Origin: CAWFKW01 sp963816535
GTDB taxonomy: Bacteria > Bacteroidota > Ignavibacteria > Tepidaquicellales > OLB5
NCBI GenBank assembly: GCA_963816535.1
Contig: CAWFKW010000001.1
Span: forward strand, 124,001-188,000
Length of the DNA stretch: 64,000 nucleotides
Direction of reading: 5' to 3'
Part shown: piece after piece, positions 34,750 to 43,872 of the stretch
How the letters are laid out: each line of letters begins with the position of its first letter
How positions within the stretch are numbered: the first letter of the stretch is position 1
The notes under the pieces: generated by a model
The model's database searches: none
What the model was told of the DNA's origin: nothing
Seen by the model: only the letters and a program-made list of their open reading frames with translations
Program-made: the position numbers and the translations under genes

Positions 34750-35065
34750 CAGTTTTTGTGTGATAATTTCATTTATGAATTAATTCTGTTGAGGAGCCCC
34801 CCGGCTCTGTTCAATCAAATAAGCCGAAATCCAGACAAATTTCGTTATTTGTTGCTTGAGCGTGAAATAACTGAAAATAAATGGCTTAAATCTGGCTTAC
34901 TGGTACAATTATAACATATCATTTTTAATGTTGCCATCATTTTAATGTCTAAATTCTTGTAATACTTAATACTACAAAACAATCAAATTTAGCGCTATAC
35001 TATTAATAATTGCTTAAATATAACTTTGTAGTTGATATGCAGAATTATTGCTTATAAGAACCTTA
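34750..35065. promoter_or_regulatory. Divergent 316-bp intergenic region between two kinase genes
   Basis: The region is AT-rich. TAACTTTG at 35021-35028 fits the Bacteroidota -7 consensus TAnnTTTG and lies about 37 bp before the ATG of the large kinase gene; no clear -33 TTTG is seen. Nothing else is recognised. Confidence 0.4.
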
Positions 35066-38000
35066 ATGAAGGTAGAAAAATCCGGAAGTCCTGAATTTGA
35101 TAGAGGTGAAAAAAGGCCCCTTCGGATGGCCTATGTCTTATTTCCGGTACTATCGGTTCTTATTATAATTATGGCCCTAATCTACTACTACAACCAGAAA
35201 GAAAAAGCCCGCACTGATGCCTACATGGACCTTTCTGCAGTTTCTCATCTCAAGTGCAATCAGATAAGCGGATGGATAAAGGGTTGTCTTGCGGACGCAA
35301 GCGTTATCCAATACAACAGGCTGGTAACAGACGAATTCAATGCCCTTTTGAAAAGCAGAGATAAGAATAGCCGGGAAAGTTCGAACATATTGGTATGGCT
35401 GAATAAAAGGGTAAGCGCTTTTGATTACCTTTCGGGCGCGCTTATCGATACCGAACAAAACCCTGTGATATGGACAAATGAATTTGAAGGACATTTCGAT
35501 TCCGCTTCAAGGAACATGATAAAAGAAGGGGCGCTCTCAAATAATATGTATTTGAGCGACATTTTTTTGTGCGGGGGAAAGCCAAGAATATTGTTGATAA
35601 TTCCTTTGTGGCGTGATCCTGCGGGGTCTCTTGGTTGTATGGGCCATGTAGTTTTCTCTATTGACCCGGCCAGATACCTCTACCCGTTTATTAAGGAATG
35701 GCCATATTCATCTGAAACAGCCGAGAATTTTGTTGTCAGAATGGACTCAGATTCAATTCTGTTCCTAAGTTCTCTGAAATTCCGTAATGATGCCCCTCTG
35801 CAATTTAAGGAGCCGGCATCATTAGATAACCGGGTTGCTGTTATAGCCTTAACAAGAGGAGACACGATCATTAACGCCCTTGATTACCGAAACGAAAAAG
35901 TTTTTGCTTTTGCGTTAAAAATACCGGGTTCCCAATGGAGCCTGATTTCTAAAATAGACGAAGAAGAAGTATACCTGCCTGCGAAAAGGCAAAGCCTGTT
36001 CATTTTTTTGTTCGCCTTTACATTTATAGGGTTGACCGCGTTTGTTTTCTTACTCATCCAAAAGTCTGTACAGGCTAAACTATACAGGAACCGTTACTGG
36101 TCGCAGCTGGAAAAAGACGCGCTTCTTAAGCACTTTGAGCTTCTCACTAAATATGCTAACGACAATATCTTTCTGATCGATGAGAATGAAAGAATTATTT
36201 TTGCAAATGAAAAAGCCTCATTAACGTATCAATATGGTCCGGAAGAGATACTGGGCATGTTCGCAAAAGAGCTGAGGTCGCCGGAAGCGCAGCTTAGTTT
36301 CGAGGAACTAAGACACAGAATAAGAATCAGCGACGGCATTATTTATGAAACCGAACATATGACGAAAGATGGTTCGCTCTTTCCTGTCGAAGCGAGCACA
36401 CGGGCAATTTTGATGGACGGCAAAAAATTCTACCAAAGCATTGTGAGAGATATCTCCGAAAGGAGGAAATCTGAACATGAGTTAAAAATATCCGGGGAAC
36501 TTCTAAACGAAAGAGCCCGCGACGTAGAGCGATTATACAGGGCAGGCGTAGCTCTCAACAGCACTCTTGACCTTGCAATGATTTATGAAAACGTTTACAG
36601 GGTCGTCAAAAATACGATGGAGTGCGATGACTTTGCGATTTCGTCTTTCAGCAAAGATGATAACCTGATACGTTATGAATTTGTAAAAAACAACGGCGTA
36701 AATCTGGACCCTGCTATCCTGCCGCCCATTAAACTTAATCTCGATGGTGGAGGTATCCAGAGCCGCGTACTGAATTCCCGGAAATCAGCTTTGTTCGCCG
36801 ATTACAGGTCGGAACTGAATAAATGCAACAAAATTATATACGTCGAACAGGGCGGCTTAAAATATAACGCCGGAGAAGATTCCCAACTGCCTGCATCGGC
36901 AATGATGGCCCCAATAATGCTCAACGAAGATATAATAGGGCTCCTCCAGGTTTTCAGCTATAAGACCGGAGCGTACTCAGAAACTAATCTTAATTTTCTT
37001 GAGGCTCTTTCTCCGCAGATCGCCGCCGCGACAGCCAACGCAACATTATATAAACAGGCCAAAAAGGAGATTGAAGAACGTAAGAAGGCTGAGGACGCCC
37101 TGCGAAAATCAGAGCTTGAAATAAAAGAGCGTGCACGCGAAATGGGACATTTGTTCAGGTCCGGCGCTATTCTGAACGGCTCGCTTGAATTACCAGTTAT
37201 TTACGAAAGTATTTTTAATATTATTAAAGATACAATGGAATGTGATGACTTTATAATTTCATCATACGACGAAATTGAAAAATTAATTAAATGCGAATAT
37301 CTTCATAGTAATCGCTCCTCTTTAGAACCGGGCGATTTGCCTCCAATTCCTCTCAACCCTGAAGGCGGCATTCAAAGCGAAGTGATAATATCCGGAAAAC
37401 CGAAATTGATCATGGACTATGCTTTGGAAGCTGCAAAATGTAAAAAGGTCATTTGCATATCCAGGGAAGGGGAAGTTGACGTTGAAGGATCGATGCCGGA
37501 AGATTCATTAATACCGCAAAGCGCGATACTGGCGCCAATAATTGTTAGAAACAGGGTAACAGGAACAATTCAGGTTCTCAGTTACAAAAAATACGCGTTT
37601 AACGCTAATCATCTGCGATTTCTTATGGCTATATCAGGCCAAATTGCCATAGCCACTACAAATGCAAGCTTATACAAAAAAGCAAAAAAAGAAATTGAGG
37701 AAAGGAAAAGGGCGGAAGAAGCCCTGAAGTTGACGCATTTCTCGGTAGATAAGGCTTCTGATGCGATAGTCTGGATAAATGAAGCGGGGAAATTCACTGA
37801 GGTAAATGATGCGGCATGCAGTTTGTTCGGGCTGACTAAAGAAGTTTTCACAGGGCTGCGAATTCAGGATTTTGATTTTATAAAGGCGGATGAAGAATGG
37901 GTTTGGTTCTGGAACCACGTGAAAGAAAACAGGTCTATCCTGCGCGAGGATCAAATCAGCGTTAAAGGCGGCAAATCCGTTGACGTTGAAATACTGGCAA

Positions 38001-40792
38001 ACTATATAGAGTTCGAAGGGAAGAGTTTCCTGGTGGTGTTTGGCCGCGATATAACAAAACGTAAAAAGGCTGATGAGCAGATACGTTTCCAGTCAAGCCT
38101 GCTCGATGTTGTAGAACACACCGTTATTGCATCCGATAAGGAAGGCAAAATAATATATTGGAACAAGTTCGCAGAAAGTATGCACGGATGGAAAGCTGAA
38201 GAAGTTATCGGCAGGAGGATCAAAGACCTGCTGCTTGACCCTTCTTGCGTTAAGGAGTCAAAAGAAATTGAATACACTTCTTTGAAAGGGATTTCATGGC
38301 ATGGAGAAATAATTTCGAAAAGAAAAGACGGAAGCCGGATGCTCGTATCGCTGACCAATACGCCTATTTTGGATTCGAACGGGGATTTGATAGGAACTGT
38401 CGGAGCCGCTATTGATATAACGGAAAGCAAGCTTGCTGAAAAGGCGCTTATGGAATCTGAAAAGCGCCACAGGGAACTCTTCGAATACGCCAACGACGCG
38501 ATACTGGTTATTGACCCTGAATCGGAAGAAATTTTTGACGCCAATAATAAAGCCTGCGAACTTTACGGCGTGACCAGAAGCGAATTGGTAGGGGATAGCA
38601 TGAGGAGCTTTACGGCCGATGTTGCCAAAGGCGAGTTGAACAATGAAAGGCTGATGATGTTAGGCTCGGTAAGAAATGTCGAGTCGGTGCATCTCAAAAA
38701 AAACGGAATTAAGATAGACGTGATGTATAATGCCTCTGTTATCGAATACAACGGAAAACCTGCAATACTTTCAATAAATCACGATATCACTGAGCGAAAA
38801 AAACAAGAAAGAATTATAGAGCAGTCGACCGAACAGCTCAGATTACTTTACGAAACCAGCGAGCGCCTTAACAAATCGCTTAACCTTGATGAAACATATG
38901 ATACTATTCACAGCTTTATTAGCGGTATAATGGATTGCGATAGTATGTACTTATCATCATTTGATCCCGATGAGAAGTTAATCAGCTGTCTGGCCGGATG
39001 GAACGGTGAGAAGAAGATTGATATAAGCCGCTTTCCGAAGCTGCCGCTTGAACCCGGTGGGCATGGAACTCAAAGCAGCGTTGTACTCACAGGAAAATCT
39101 CTGTTAGTGAATGATCTCAGGAAACATGTTGAAAAGATGAAGACTAAATATTTTGTCGACGATGAGGGGAATGTTGTAGATGAAGTTTCTGAAGATTCTG
39201 AGTTTAAAAATTGCGCTTTGCTTGTGCCTCTGAAAATTGATAATTCTGTAATAGGCGTTATGCAGGTCTTCAGCCACAGGAAAAACGCATACACGGAAAA
39301 CAACAAACAGCTGCTTGAATCTATTGCGCTGCATATAAGTTCTTCGGTGAACAATTCGCGCCTGTACGAAAAAGCGCAGATCGAAATTGCGGAAAGAAAG
39401 AAGGCTGAAAAGGAATTGATTGCTAACAGGGAAGGATACCGCAATCTTTTTGAATCGGCAAACGACGCTATTCTTGTTTTAGACCCCGAAACTGAAAATG
39501 TTCTTGACGCTAACCAGCGGGCATGCGAGCTGTATGGTTTTGCAAAGAATGAATTTATCGGCAAAAGCATGCTAGATCTCAGCGTAAACCCCGAATTGAG
39601 CTCCCAAAAAGTAAATGCGCTATTCACAGAAAGAAACATTAAGGATGTTAAAACTAAACAGATAAACAGCGGCGGCTCAGTTATTGATGTTATTTACAAC
39701 GCTTCTTTGATTGATTACAACGGGAAAAAAGCTATTCTCACGGTGAACAGGGATGATACAATGAGAAAAAAATCTGAAGAAGAAATGCTCAAGCTTTCAA
39801 CAGCCGTTCAGCAAAGCCCGGAATCGATAATTATTACAAATTTGGACGGTAAAATTGAATATGTAAACAGGGGATTCATTGAACTTACAGGGTACAGATC
39901 TGATGAGGCTATAGGGTCAAATCCAAGAATGCTCCAATCGGGATTTACGCCGATAGAAATTTACAAAGATATGTGGAATACCATCCTGAGCGGCAGGGTA
40001 TGGTACGGCGAACTGCTGAACAAAAAGAAAAACGGGGATCTGTACTGGCAGTCAGTTTCGATCACGCCTATCAAAAACGTGGAAAACAAAACGACTCATT
40101 TTCTATCTATTCAGGAAAATATAACAGAGAAAAAAGCCAAAGATGAAAGGCTCAGGAATTCGCTGAAAGAAAAAGAAACAATGCTGAAGGAAATCCACCA
40201 CAGAGTTAAGAATAATCTGCAGATCGTTTCCAGCCTGCTAAAGCTTCAATCGCAGTTCCTGAAAGATAAGGATGACATTCTTATTTTTGAAGACAGCCAA
40301 AGAAGGATCAGGGCAATGTCATTGATCCACCAAAACCTGTACAACTCTGAGAATCTCTCATCAATCGATTTCGGCGATTATGTGAGGAAACTCGTCAGAG
40401 ACCTTTTTTCAAGCTTCAATATATCTTCGTCAAAAGTAACATATGATATAAAGATCGACGGAATCTTTCTTGATATCGAAACCTCAATCCCGTGCGGGCT
40501 GCTTATAAATGAGCTTGTTTCTAATTCTTTGAAATACGCATTTGACGGTGGCGGCGAATCAGTTGTCAGGATTGAATTAACGAGCACAAGCGATTCAGGC
40601 TACAAACTCATAGTGGGCGATAACGGCAAGGGCTTGCCTCCGCAGGTTGACTTCAGGAATACAAAAACTCTGGGGCTACAGCTTGTATGTTCTTTGACTC
40701 AGCAGCTTGAGGGCGTAATTTCTCTCAATAATTCACACGGCGCCGAGTTCAGCATCCTTTTTATTTCAAGCCGCTACACAAAAAGAATTTAG
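35066..40792 (+). CDS. Very large multi-PAS/GAF sensor histidine kinase (HisKA_2)
   Basis: ATG 35066 is preferred over an in-frame TTG at 35048, giving 1908 residues. Membrane helices at about 20-40 and 312-334 flank a ~270-residue periplasmic sensor. The cytoplasmic part shows, in order, PAS, GAF, GAF, PAS, PAS, PAS, GAF, PAS, PAS. The three GAF units are near-copies (LNxSLxLxxxYExxxxIIxxxMxCDDF, LPPIxLNPEGGxQSxV) and the PAS units share RxLFEYANDAILVxDPExExxxDAN. Kinase: HisKA_2 His1711/1712 (KEIHHRVKNNLQIVSSLLKLQ) and HATPase_c (LINELVSNSLKYAF, GDNGKGLP, LGLQLV). It integrates many signals; no partner regulator is adjacent except the divergent pair. Confidence 0.92.
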   Translation: MKVEKSGSPEFDRGEKRPLRMAYVLFPVLSVLIIIMALIYYYNQKEKARTDAYMDLSAVSHLKCNQISGWIKGCLADASVIQYNRLVTDEFNALLKSRDKNSRESSNILVWLNKRVSAFDYLSGALIDTEQNPVIWTNEFEGHFDSASRNMIKEGALSNNMYLSDIFLCGGKPRILLIIPLWRDPAGSLGCMGHVVFSIDPARYLYPFIKEWPYSSETAENFVVRMDSDSILFLSSLKFRNDAPLQFKEPASLDNRVAVIALTRGDTIINALDYRNEKVFAFALKIPGSQWSLISKIDEEEVYLPAKRQSLFIFLFAFTFIGLTAFVFLLIQKSVQAKLYRNRYWSQLEKDALLKHFELLTKYANDNIFLIDENERIIFANEKASLTYQYGPEEILGMFAKELRSPEAQLSFEELRHRIRISDGIIYETEHMTKDGSLFPVEASTRAILMDGKKFYQSIVRDISERRKSEHELKISGELLNERARDVERLYRAGVALNSTLDLAMIYENVYRVVKNTMECDDFAISSFSKDDNLIRYEFVKNNGVNLDPAILPPIKLNLDGGGIQSRVLNSRKSALFADYRSELNKCNKIIYVEQGGLKYNAGEDSQLPASAMMAPIMLNEDIIGLLQVFSYKTGAYSETNLNFLEALSPQIAAATANATLYKQAKKEIEERKKAEDALRKSELEIKERAREMGHLFRSGAILNGSLELPVIYESIFNIIKDTMECDDFIISSYDEIEKLIKCEYLHSNRSSLEPGDLPPIPLNPEGGIQSEVIISGKPKLIMDYALEAAKCKKVICISREGEVDVEGSMPEDSLIPQSAILAPIIVRNRVTGTIQVLSYKKYAFNANHLRFLMAISGQIAIATTNASLYKKAKKEIEERKRAEEALKLTHFSVDKASDAIVWINEAGKFTEVNDAACSLFGLTKEVFTGLRIQDFDFIKADEEWVWFWNHVKENRSILREDQISVKGGKSVDVEILANYIEFEGKSFLVVFGRDITKRKKADEQIRFQSSLLDVVEHTVIASDKEGKIIYWNKFAESMHGWKAEEVIGRRIKDLLLDPSCVKESKEIEYTSLKGISWHGEIISKRKDGSRMLVSLTNTPILDSNGDLIGTVGAAIDITESKLAEKALMESEKRHRELFEYANDAILVIDPESEEIFDANNKACELYGVTRSELVGDSMRSFTADVAKGELNNERLMMLGSVRNVESVHLKKNGIKIDVMYNASVIEYNGKPAILSINHDITERKKQERIIEQSTEQLRLLYETSERLNKSLNLDETYDTIHSFISGIMDCDSMYLSSFDPDEKLISCLAGWNGEKKIDISRFPKLPLEPGGHGTQSSVVLTGKSLLVNDLRKHVEKMKTKYFVDDEGNVVDEVSEDSEFKNCALLVPLKIDNSVIGVMQVFSHRKNAYTENNKQLLESIALHISSSVNNSRLYEKAQIEIAERKKAEKELIANREGYRNLFESANDAILVLDPETENVLDANQRACELYGFAKNEFIGKSMLDLSVNPELSSQKVNALFTERNIKDVKTKQINSGGSVIDVIYNASLIDYNGKKAILTVNRDDTMRKKSEEEMLKLSTAVQQSPESIIITNLDGKIEYVNRGFIELTGYRSDEAIGSNPRMLQSGFTPIEIYKDMWNTILSGRVWYGELLNKKKNGDLYWQSVSITPIKNVENKTTHFLSIQENITEKKAKDERLRNSLKEKETMLKEIHHRVKNNLQIVSSLLKLQSQFLKDKDDILIFEDSQRRIRAMSLIHQNLYNSENLSSIDFGDYVRKLVRDLFSSFNISSSKVTYDIKIDGIFLDIETSIPCGLLINELVSNSLKYAFDGGGESVVRIELTSTSDSGYKLIVGDNGKGLPPQVDFRNTKTLGLQLVCSLTQQLEGVISLNNSHGAEFSILFISSRYTKRI

Positions 40793-40805
40793 TCTGTACA
40801 GAAAA

Positions 40806-40829
40806 GCCCGCCAGTTACGGCGGGCCATG
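40806..40829. terminator. Intrinsic terminator between convergent genes
   Basis: Stem GCCCGCC/GGCGGGC (40806-40812 and 40819-40825), loop AGTTAC. The minus strand reads out into TTTTCTG, so it mainly ends the propeller gene at 40849; it may also stop the kinase transcript. Confidence 0.75.
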
Positions 40830-40848
40830 TTTCTTCCCGGGCGTGATA

Positions 40849-42225
40849 TTATTTTGCCAATATTAGTTTTTTAGTATCTGTAAAATCGCCTGAAACCAAT
40901 TTGCAATAGTAAACGCCGCTTGAATAATTCGAGGCGTTAAATTCAACACGGTATGAACCCGCATTCATTTCGCCGCTCGCAAGAGTTTCAACCTGTCTCC
41001 CAAGCATATCATATATCGTTACCGAAGTGAACCCGCTTTTAGGCAGATCAAATTTTATTGCCGTCGACGGATTAAACGGGTTCGGATAATTCTGATACAG
41101 CCTGAATTTTTCAGGTGTGCCGGTTCCCAATGGTTCGATGGAGGTAAGGCTCCCCCAGCGTGCAATGTTATTAACTGTATTTCCCCCGGCTGTTACAAAA
41201 TTCCCGCTCGCATAAGGAAGCGTGTTGTAATCTTCAATTGCCATAACCTGCGTCGGGCTTCCGCCGGTCATGCCGCCGCCCATTGCAGTCCAGTTGGCGC
41301 CGTCCCATTTTGCTATCCTGTTTGTAGCTATGCCGCCTACGGAGGTGAAATCTCCTCCGGCGAGCAGGCTGCCGTTATGGTCTGCAAGAGCTCGTACAGT
41401 ATTGTTAACGCCGACGCCAAGCGCTGACCAGCTTCCGTTCCATTTAGCAATTCTGCTAACTGCAATTCCGCCGATATTAGTGAAATCTCCGGCAACATAC
41501 AGGTCTGAGTTTATTACAACCAGCGCGCGGACCACGTCGTTAACTCCATTGCCTACGGAACTCCACGAGGTACCGTTCCACTCGGCTATCCTGTTTGCTG
41601 TGATGCCTCCTGCGCTGGTGAATGAACCTCCGGCAATTAGATTTCCGCTGTATACTGTAAGCGAATAAACTGATCCGTTAGCGCCAAGACCCAAAGCCGA
41701 CCAGGATGCGCCGTCCCATGACGCTATCCTGTTTCCGGCATTCGTAAAGTTGCCTCCTGCGATCAGGTTTCCGTTATACACAGCTAAAGCAAAGACCTCG
41801 TTCGTGAATCCCGAACCGCCGATAAGTCCCCAGTTGCTTCCGTTCCAGGTTGCCATCCTGTTTGCGTTTACTCCTCCTACTGTCGTGAAGTTGCCGGCTA
41901 CTATCAGTAAATTATCATAAACGGCAAGTGCGTCGATTCTTCCGTTTACCCCAAGGCCCAAAGCTGACCAGCTGAAGCCGTCCCACATGGCAATTCTGTT
42001 GGCGCTAACACCCCCCATTGATGTAAAATCGCCCGCCGCAATCAAATTGCCGTTATAAACAAGCAAGGCCCTCACATTGTTGTTCGCTCCCGTCCCTAGT
42101 GCGTTCCAGTTCTGTGAATAAACCGAAACGCTTAGTAGCGTAGATAATGCAATGAGCACGGGAATTGATTTGAAAAAGTGCAAGGATGACGTTCGACCGG
42201 AATTATGGAAATTTTTCAATTTCAT
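40849..42225 (-). CDS. Secreted propeller-repeat protein (Rax2/galactose-oxidase-like blades) with sorting domain
   Basis: The 458-residue protein has a signal peptide, then seven blades such as SWSALGLGVNGRIDAL...VAGNFTTVGGVNANRMATWNG-like units. They match the blade type of the frameshifted gene at 15567-17559, so the two are paralogues. The C-terminal ~85 residues form a sorting domain (NYPNPFNPSTAIKF, IYDMLGRQ, SGVYYCKL, TKKLILAK). The repeat DNA is highly similar between blades. It is probably a surface or extracellular binding protein. It is convergent with the multi-PAS kinase gene and has its own long upstream region. Confidence 0.88.
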   Translation of the reverse strand: MKLKNFHNSGRTSSLHFFKSIPVLIALSTLLSVSVYSQNWNALGTGANNNVRALLVYNGNLIAAGDFTSMGGVSANRIAMWDGFSWSALGLGVNGRIDALAVYDNLLIVAGNFTTVGGVNANRMATWNGSNWGLIGGSGFTNEVFALAVYNGNLIAGGNFTNAGNRIASWDGASWSALGLGANGSVYSLTVYSGNLIAGGSFTSAGGITANRIAEWNGTSWSSVGNGVNDVVRALVVINSDLYVAGDFTNIGGIAVSRIAKWNGSWSALGVGVNNTVRALADHNGSLLAGGDFTSVGGIATNRIAKWDGANWTAMGGGMTGGSPTQVMAIEDYNTLPYASGNFVTAGGNTVNNIARWGSLTSIEPLGTGTPEKFRLYQNYPNPFNPSTAIKFDLPKSGFTSVTIYDMLGRQVETLASGEMNAGSYRVEFNASNYSSGVYYCKLVSGDFTDTKKLILAK

Positions 42226-42758
42226 AATTGCCTCCTCCCCTTAATTTATTCTAATGATTTATCTAATTAGAAAATAATAAAACAAACCTTGATGAATATT
42301 TCCCCTCGTAATCTCCATCGTAGGAAGTGTAACGAAAATCGCTATGAATGATGACGTGATTAAATTAAGTAGTTAGTGGTATGATTGCAATACAGTATAG
42401 GGTGTATATTACTTTCACCTGTTAGATGTTCGGACTATTATTATGTGATTTGAAATTGGCGTTCTGATATCTCATAATTGCAATGAGAGGGATTGCAATG
42501 CTCAGGGTTTTCTAACATCAGCCTAACTTACCGGCGGGGTATTTATAATTGTACAGGGAACGAAAAATTTAAAAAGGCAATTCTATAAGGATATGGTTGC
42601 GAAATGAAATGAGGTGAAAATAATGCGCCTCATATGTAAATAATTGTTAATAGCGCTTTAAAAGACTTTATTAGTAAAAATAATGTGGCTATTTTAGTGG
42701 ATTATTTTATGTGTTTAACCACATTTTTGTATATGACTAAACCAGTTCAATTTAAGTA
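42226..42758. promoter_or_regulatory. 533-bp divergent intergenic region with three ATTGCAAT palindromes
   Basis: No gene is seen. The 8-bp palindrome ATTGCAAT occurs at 42384-42391, 42477-42484 and 42492-42499, the last two 15 bp apart start to start. This clustering between a surface-protein gene (-) and an efflux operon (+) suggests a regulator binding region, unproven. Confidence 0.35.
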
Positions 42759-43871
42759 ATGTCCAAAAAGAAAATTGTTTTAATTGCTGCGATTATTATA
42801 ATCCTGGGGTTGGCCTTTTTAGTTTACAGCAGAGTAAAAGCCAACCTGGAGGCCTCAACCAAACAGAACCAGATCATTCCGTCAGTTGAAATGACCTCTC
42901 CTAAACGCGGCCCTCTTGTCCAGAAACTAAATTTTACGGGAGATGTTCAGCCTATTGAGCAGGCGAATATTTACTCCCGCGTCGCCGGCAATATAGAAAA
43001 GATATATGTAAATATTGGAGATTATGTTGGGCAGGGGAAAGTACTTGCATCAATTGACCGCTCCATTTATCAGCAGACCCAGCGACAGACAGACGGTTTG
43101 TTTAAACAGGCAAAAGCAACTGTTGAAAACAATAGGGTTAATTATGAGAGAAATAAAGAACTATATGATAAAGGCCTTGTTTCCAAAAGCGACCTGGACA
43201 ACGCCAGGACAACTTTGAGCGTTTCAGAAGCGCAGGTAGAAACCGCCCTTGCAAATCTTAAGAATGCCCAGACCACATTAACGTATTGCAGCATTACTGC
43301 TCCTTTTTCCGGATATATTACCAAAAGAGTTCTTGACCGGGGATCTTATGTAACAGTCGGCGGAACCACTCAAAGCTCGGTTATATTTACAATTGCAAAT
43401 ATTTCCAAAATAAAAGTGATGGTTAATGTCCTTGAAAAAGATATACCTGTTCTTGACCAGGTTGAAAATGCGAGCGTAACCACGGGCACATATCCGGGTG
43501 AAGTATTCTCTGCTGTTGTAAAGAAAATGAGCCAGCAGGTAGACCTGAATACCAGGACAATGCCTGTTGAAATAGATATTATAAATAAAGACGGAAAGCT
43601 TAAGCCGGGGATGTTTGTGAATATTGAGCTTGTTATTAAGCAAAATGATAATGCTTTGGTTTTACCCTCCCAATGCGTCCTGAAAGATGAAAAAGGCTCT
43701 TTTGTTTATATGGTCGGCCCCGATTCAACTGCAATTTCAAAATATGTTCAGGTTGGAATAGAGCAGGATAATAACGACGAGATAGTTTCCGGCCTTGGCG
43801 ACGGAGATAGGGTTATTTTTTCCGGACAGGGACTGCTGAAAAACGGTTCGAAGGTGAAAATAGTAAAATAA
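42759..43871 (+). CDS. RND efflux membrane fusion protein (AcrA/HlyD type)
   Basis: The 370-residue periplasmic adaptor has an N-terminal membrane anchor (about 5-22, VLIAAIIIILGLAFLVY), a biotinyl-lipoyl motif (GDVQPIEQANIYSRVAGNIEKIYV...GDYVGQGKVLASID), a coiled-coil hairpin (about 110-170) and the barrel and membrane-proximal domains (APFSGYITKRVLDRG, PGMFVNIEL). It links an inner-membrane RND pump to an outer-membrane channel. The pump gene starts 1 nt after its stop. No TolC-like gene is in the window, so the channel must be shared or elsewhere. Substrate unknown. Confidence 0.95.
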   Translation: MSKKKIVLIAAIIIILGLAFLVYSRVKANLEASTKQNQIIPSVEMTSPKRGPLVQKLNFTGDVQPIEQANIYSRVAGNIEKIYVNIGDYVGQGKVLASIDRSIYQQTQRQTDGLFKQAKATVENNRVNYERNKELYDKGLVSKSDLDNARTTLSVSEAQVETALANLKNAQTTLTYCSITAPFSGYITKRVLDRGSYVTVGGTTQSSVIFTIANISKIKVMVNVLEKDIPVLDQVENASVTTGTYPGEVFSAVVKKMSQQVDLNTRTMPVEIDIINKDGKLKPGMFVNIELVIKQNDNALVLPSQCVLKDEKGSFVYMVGPDSTAISKYVQVGIEQDNNDEIVSGLGDGDRVIFSGQGLLKNGSKVKIVK

Positions 43872-43872
43872 T

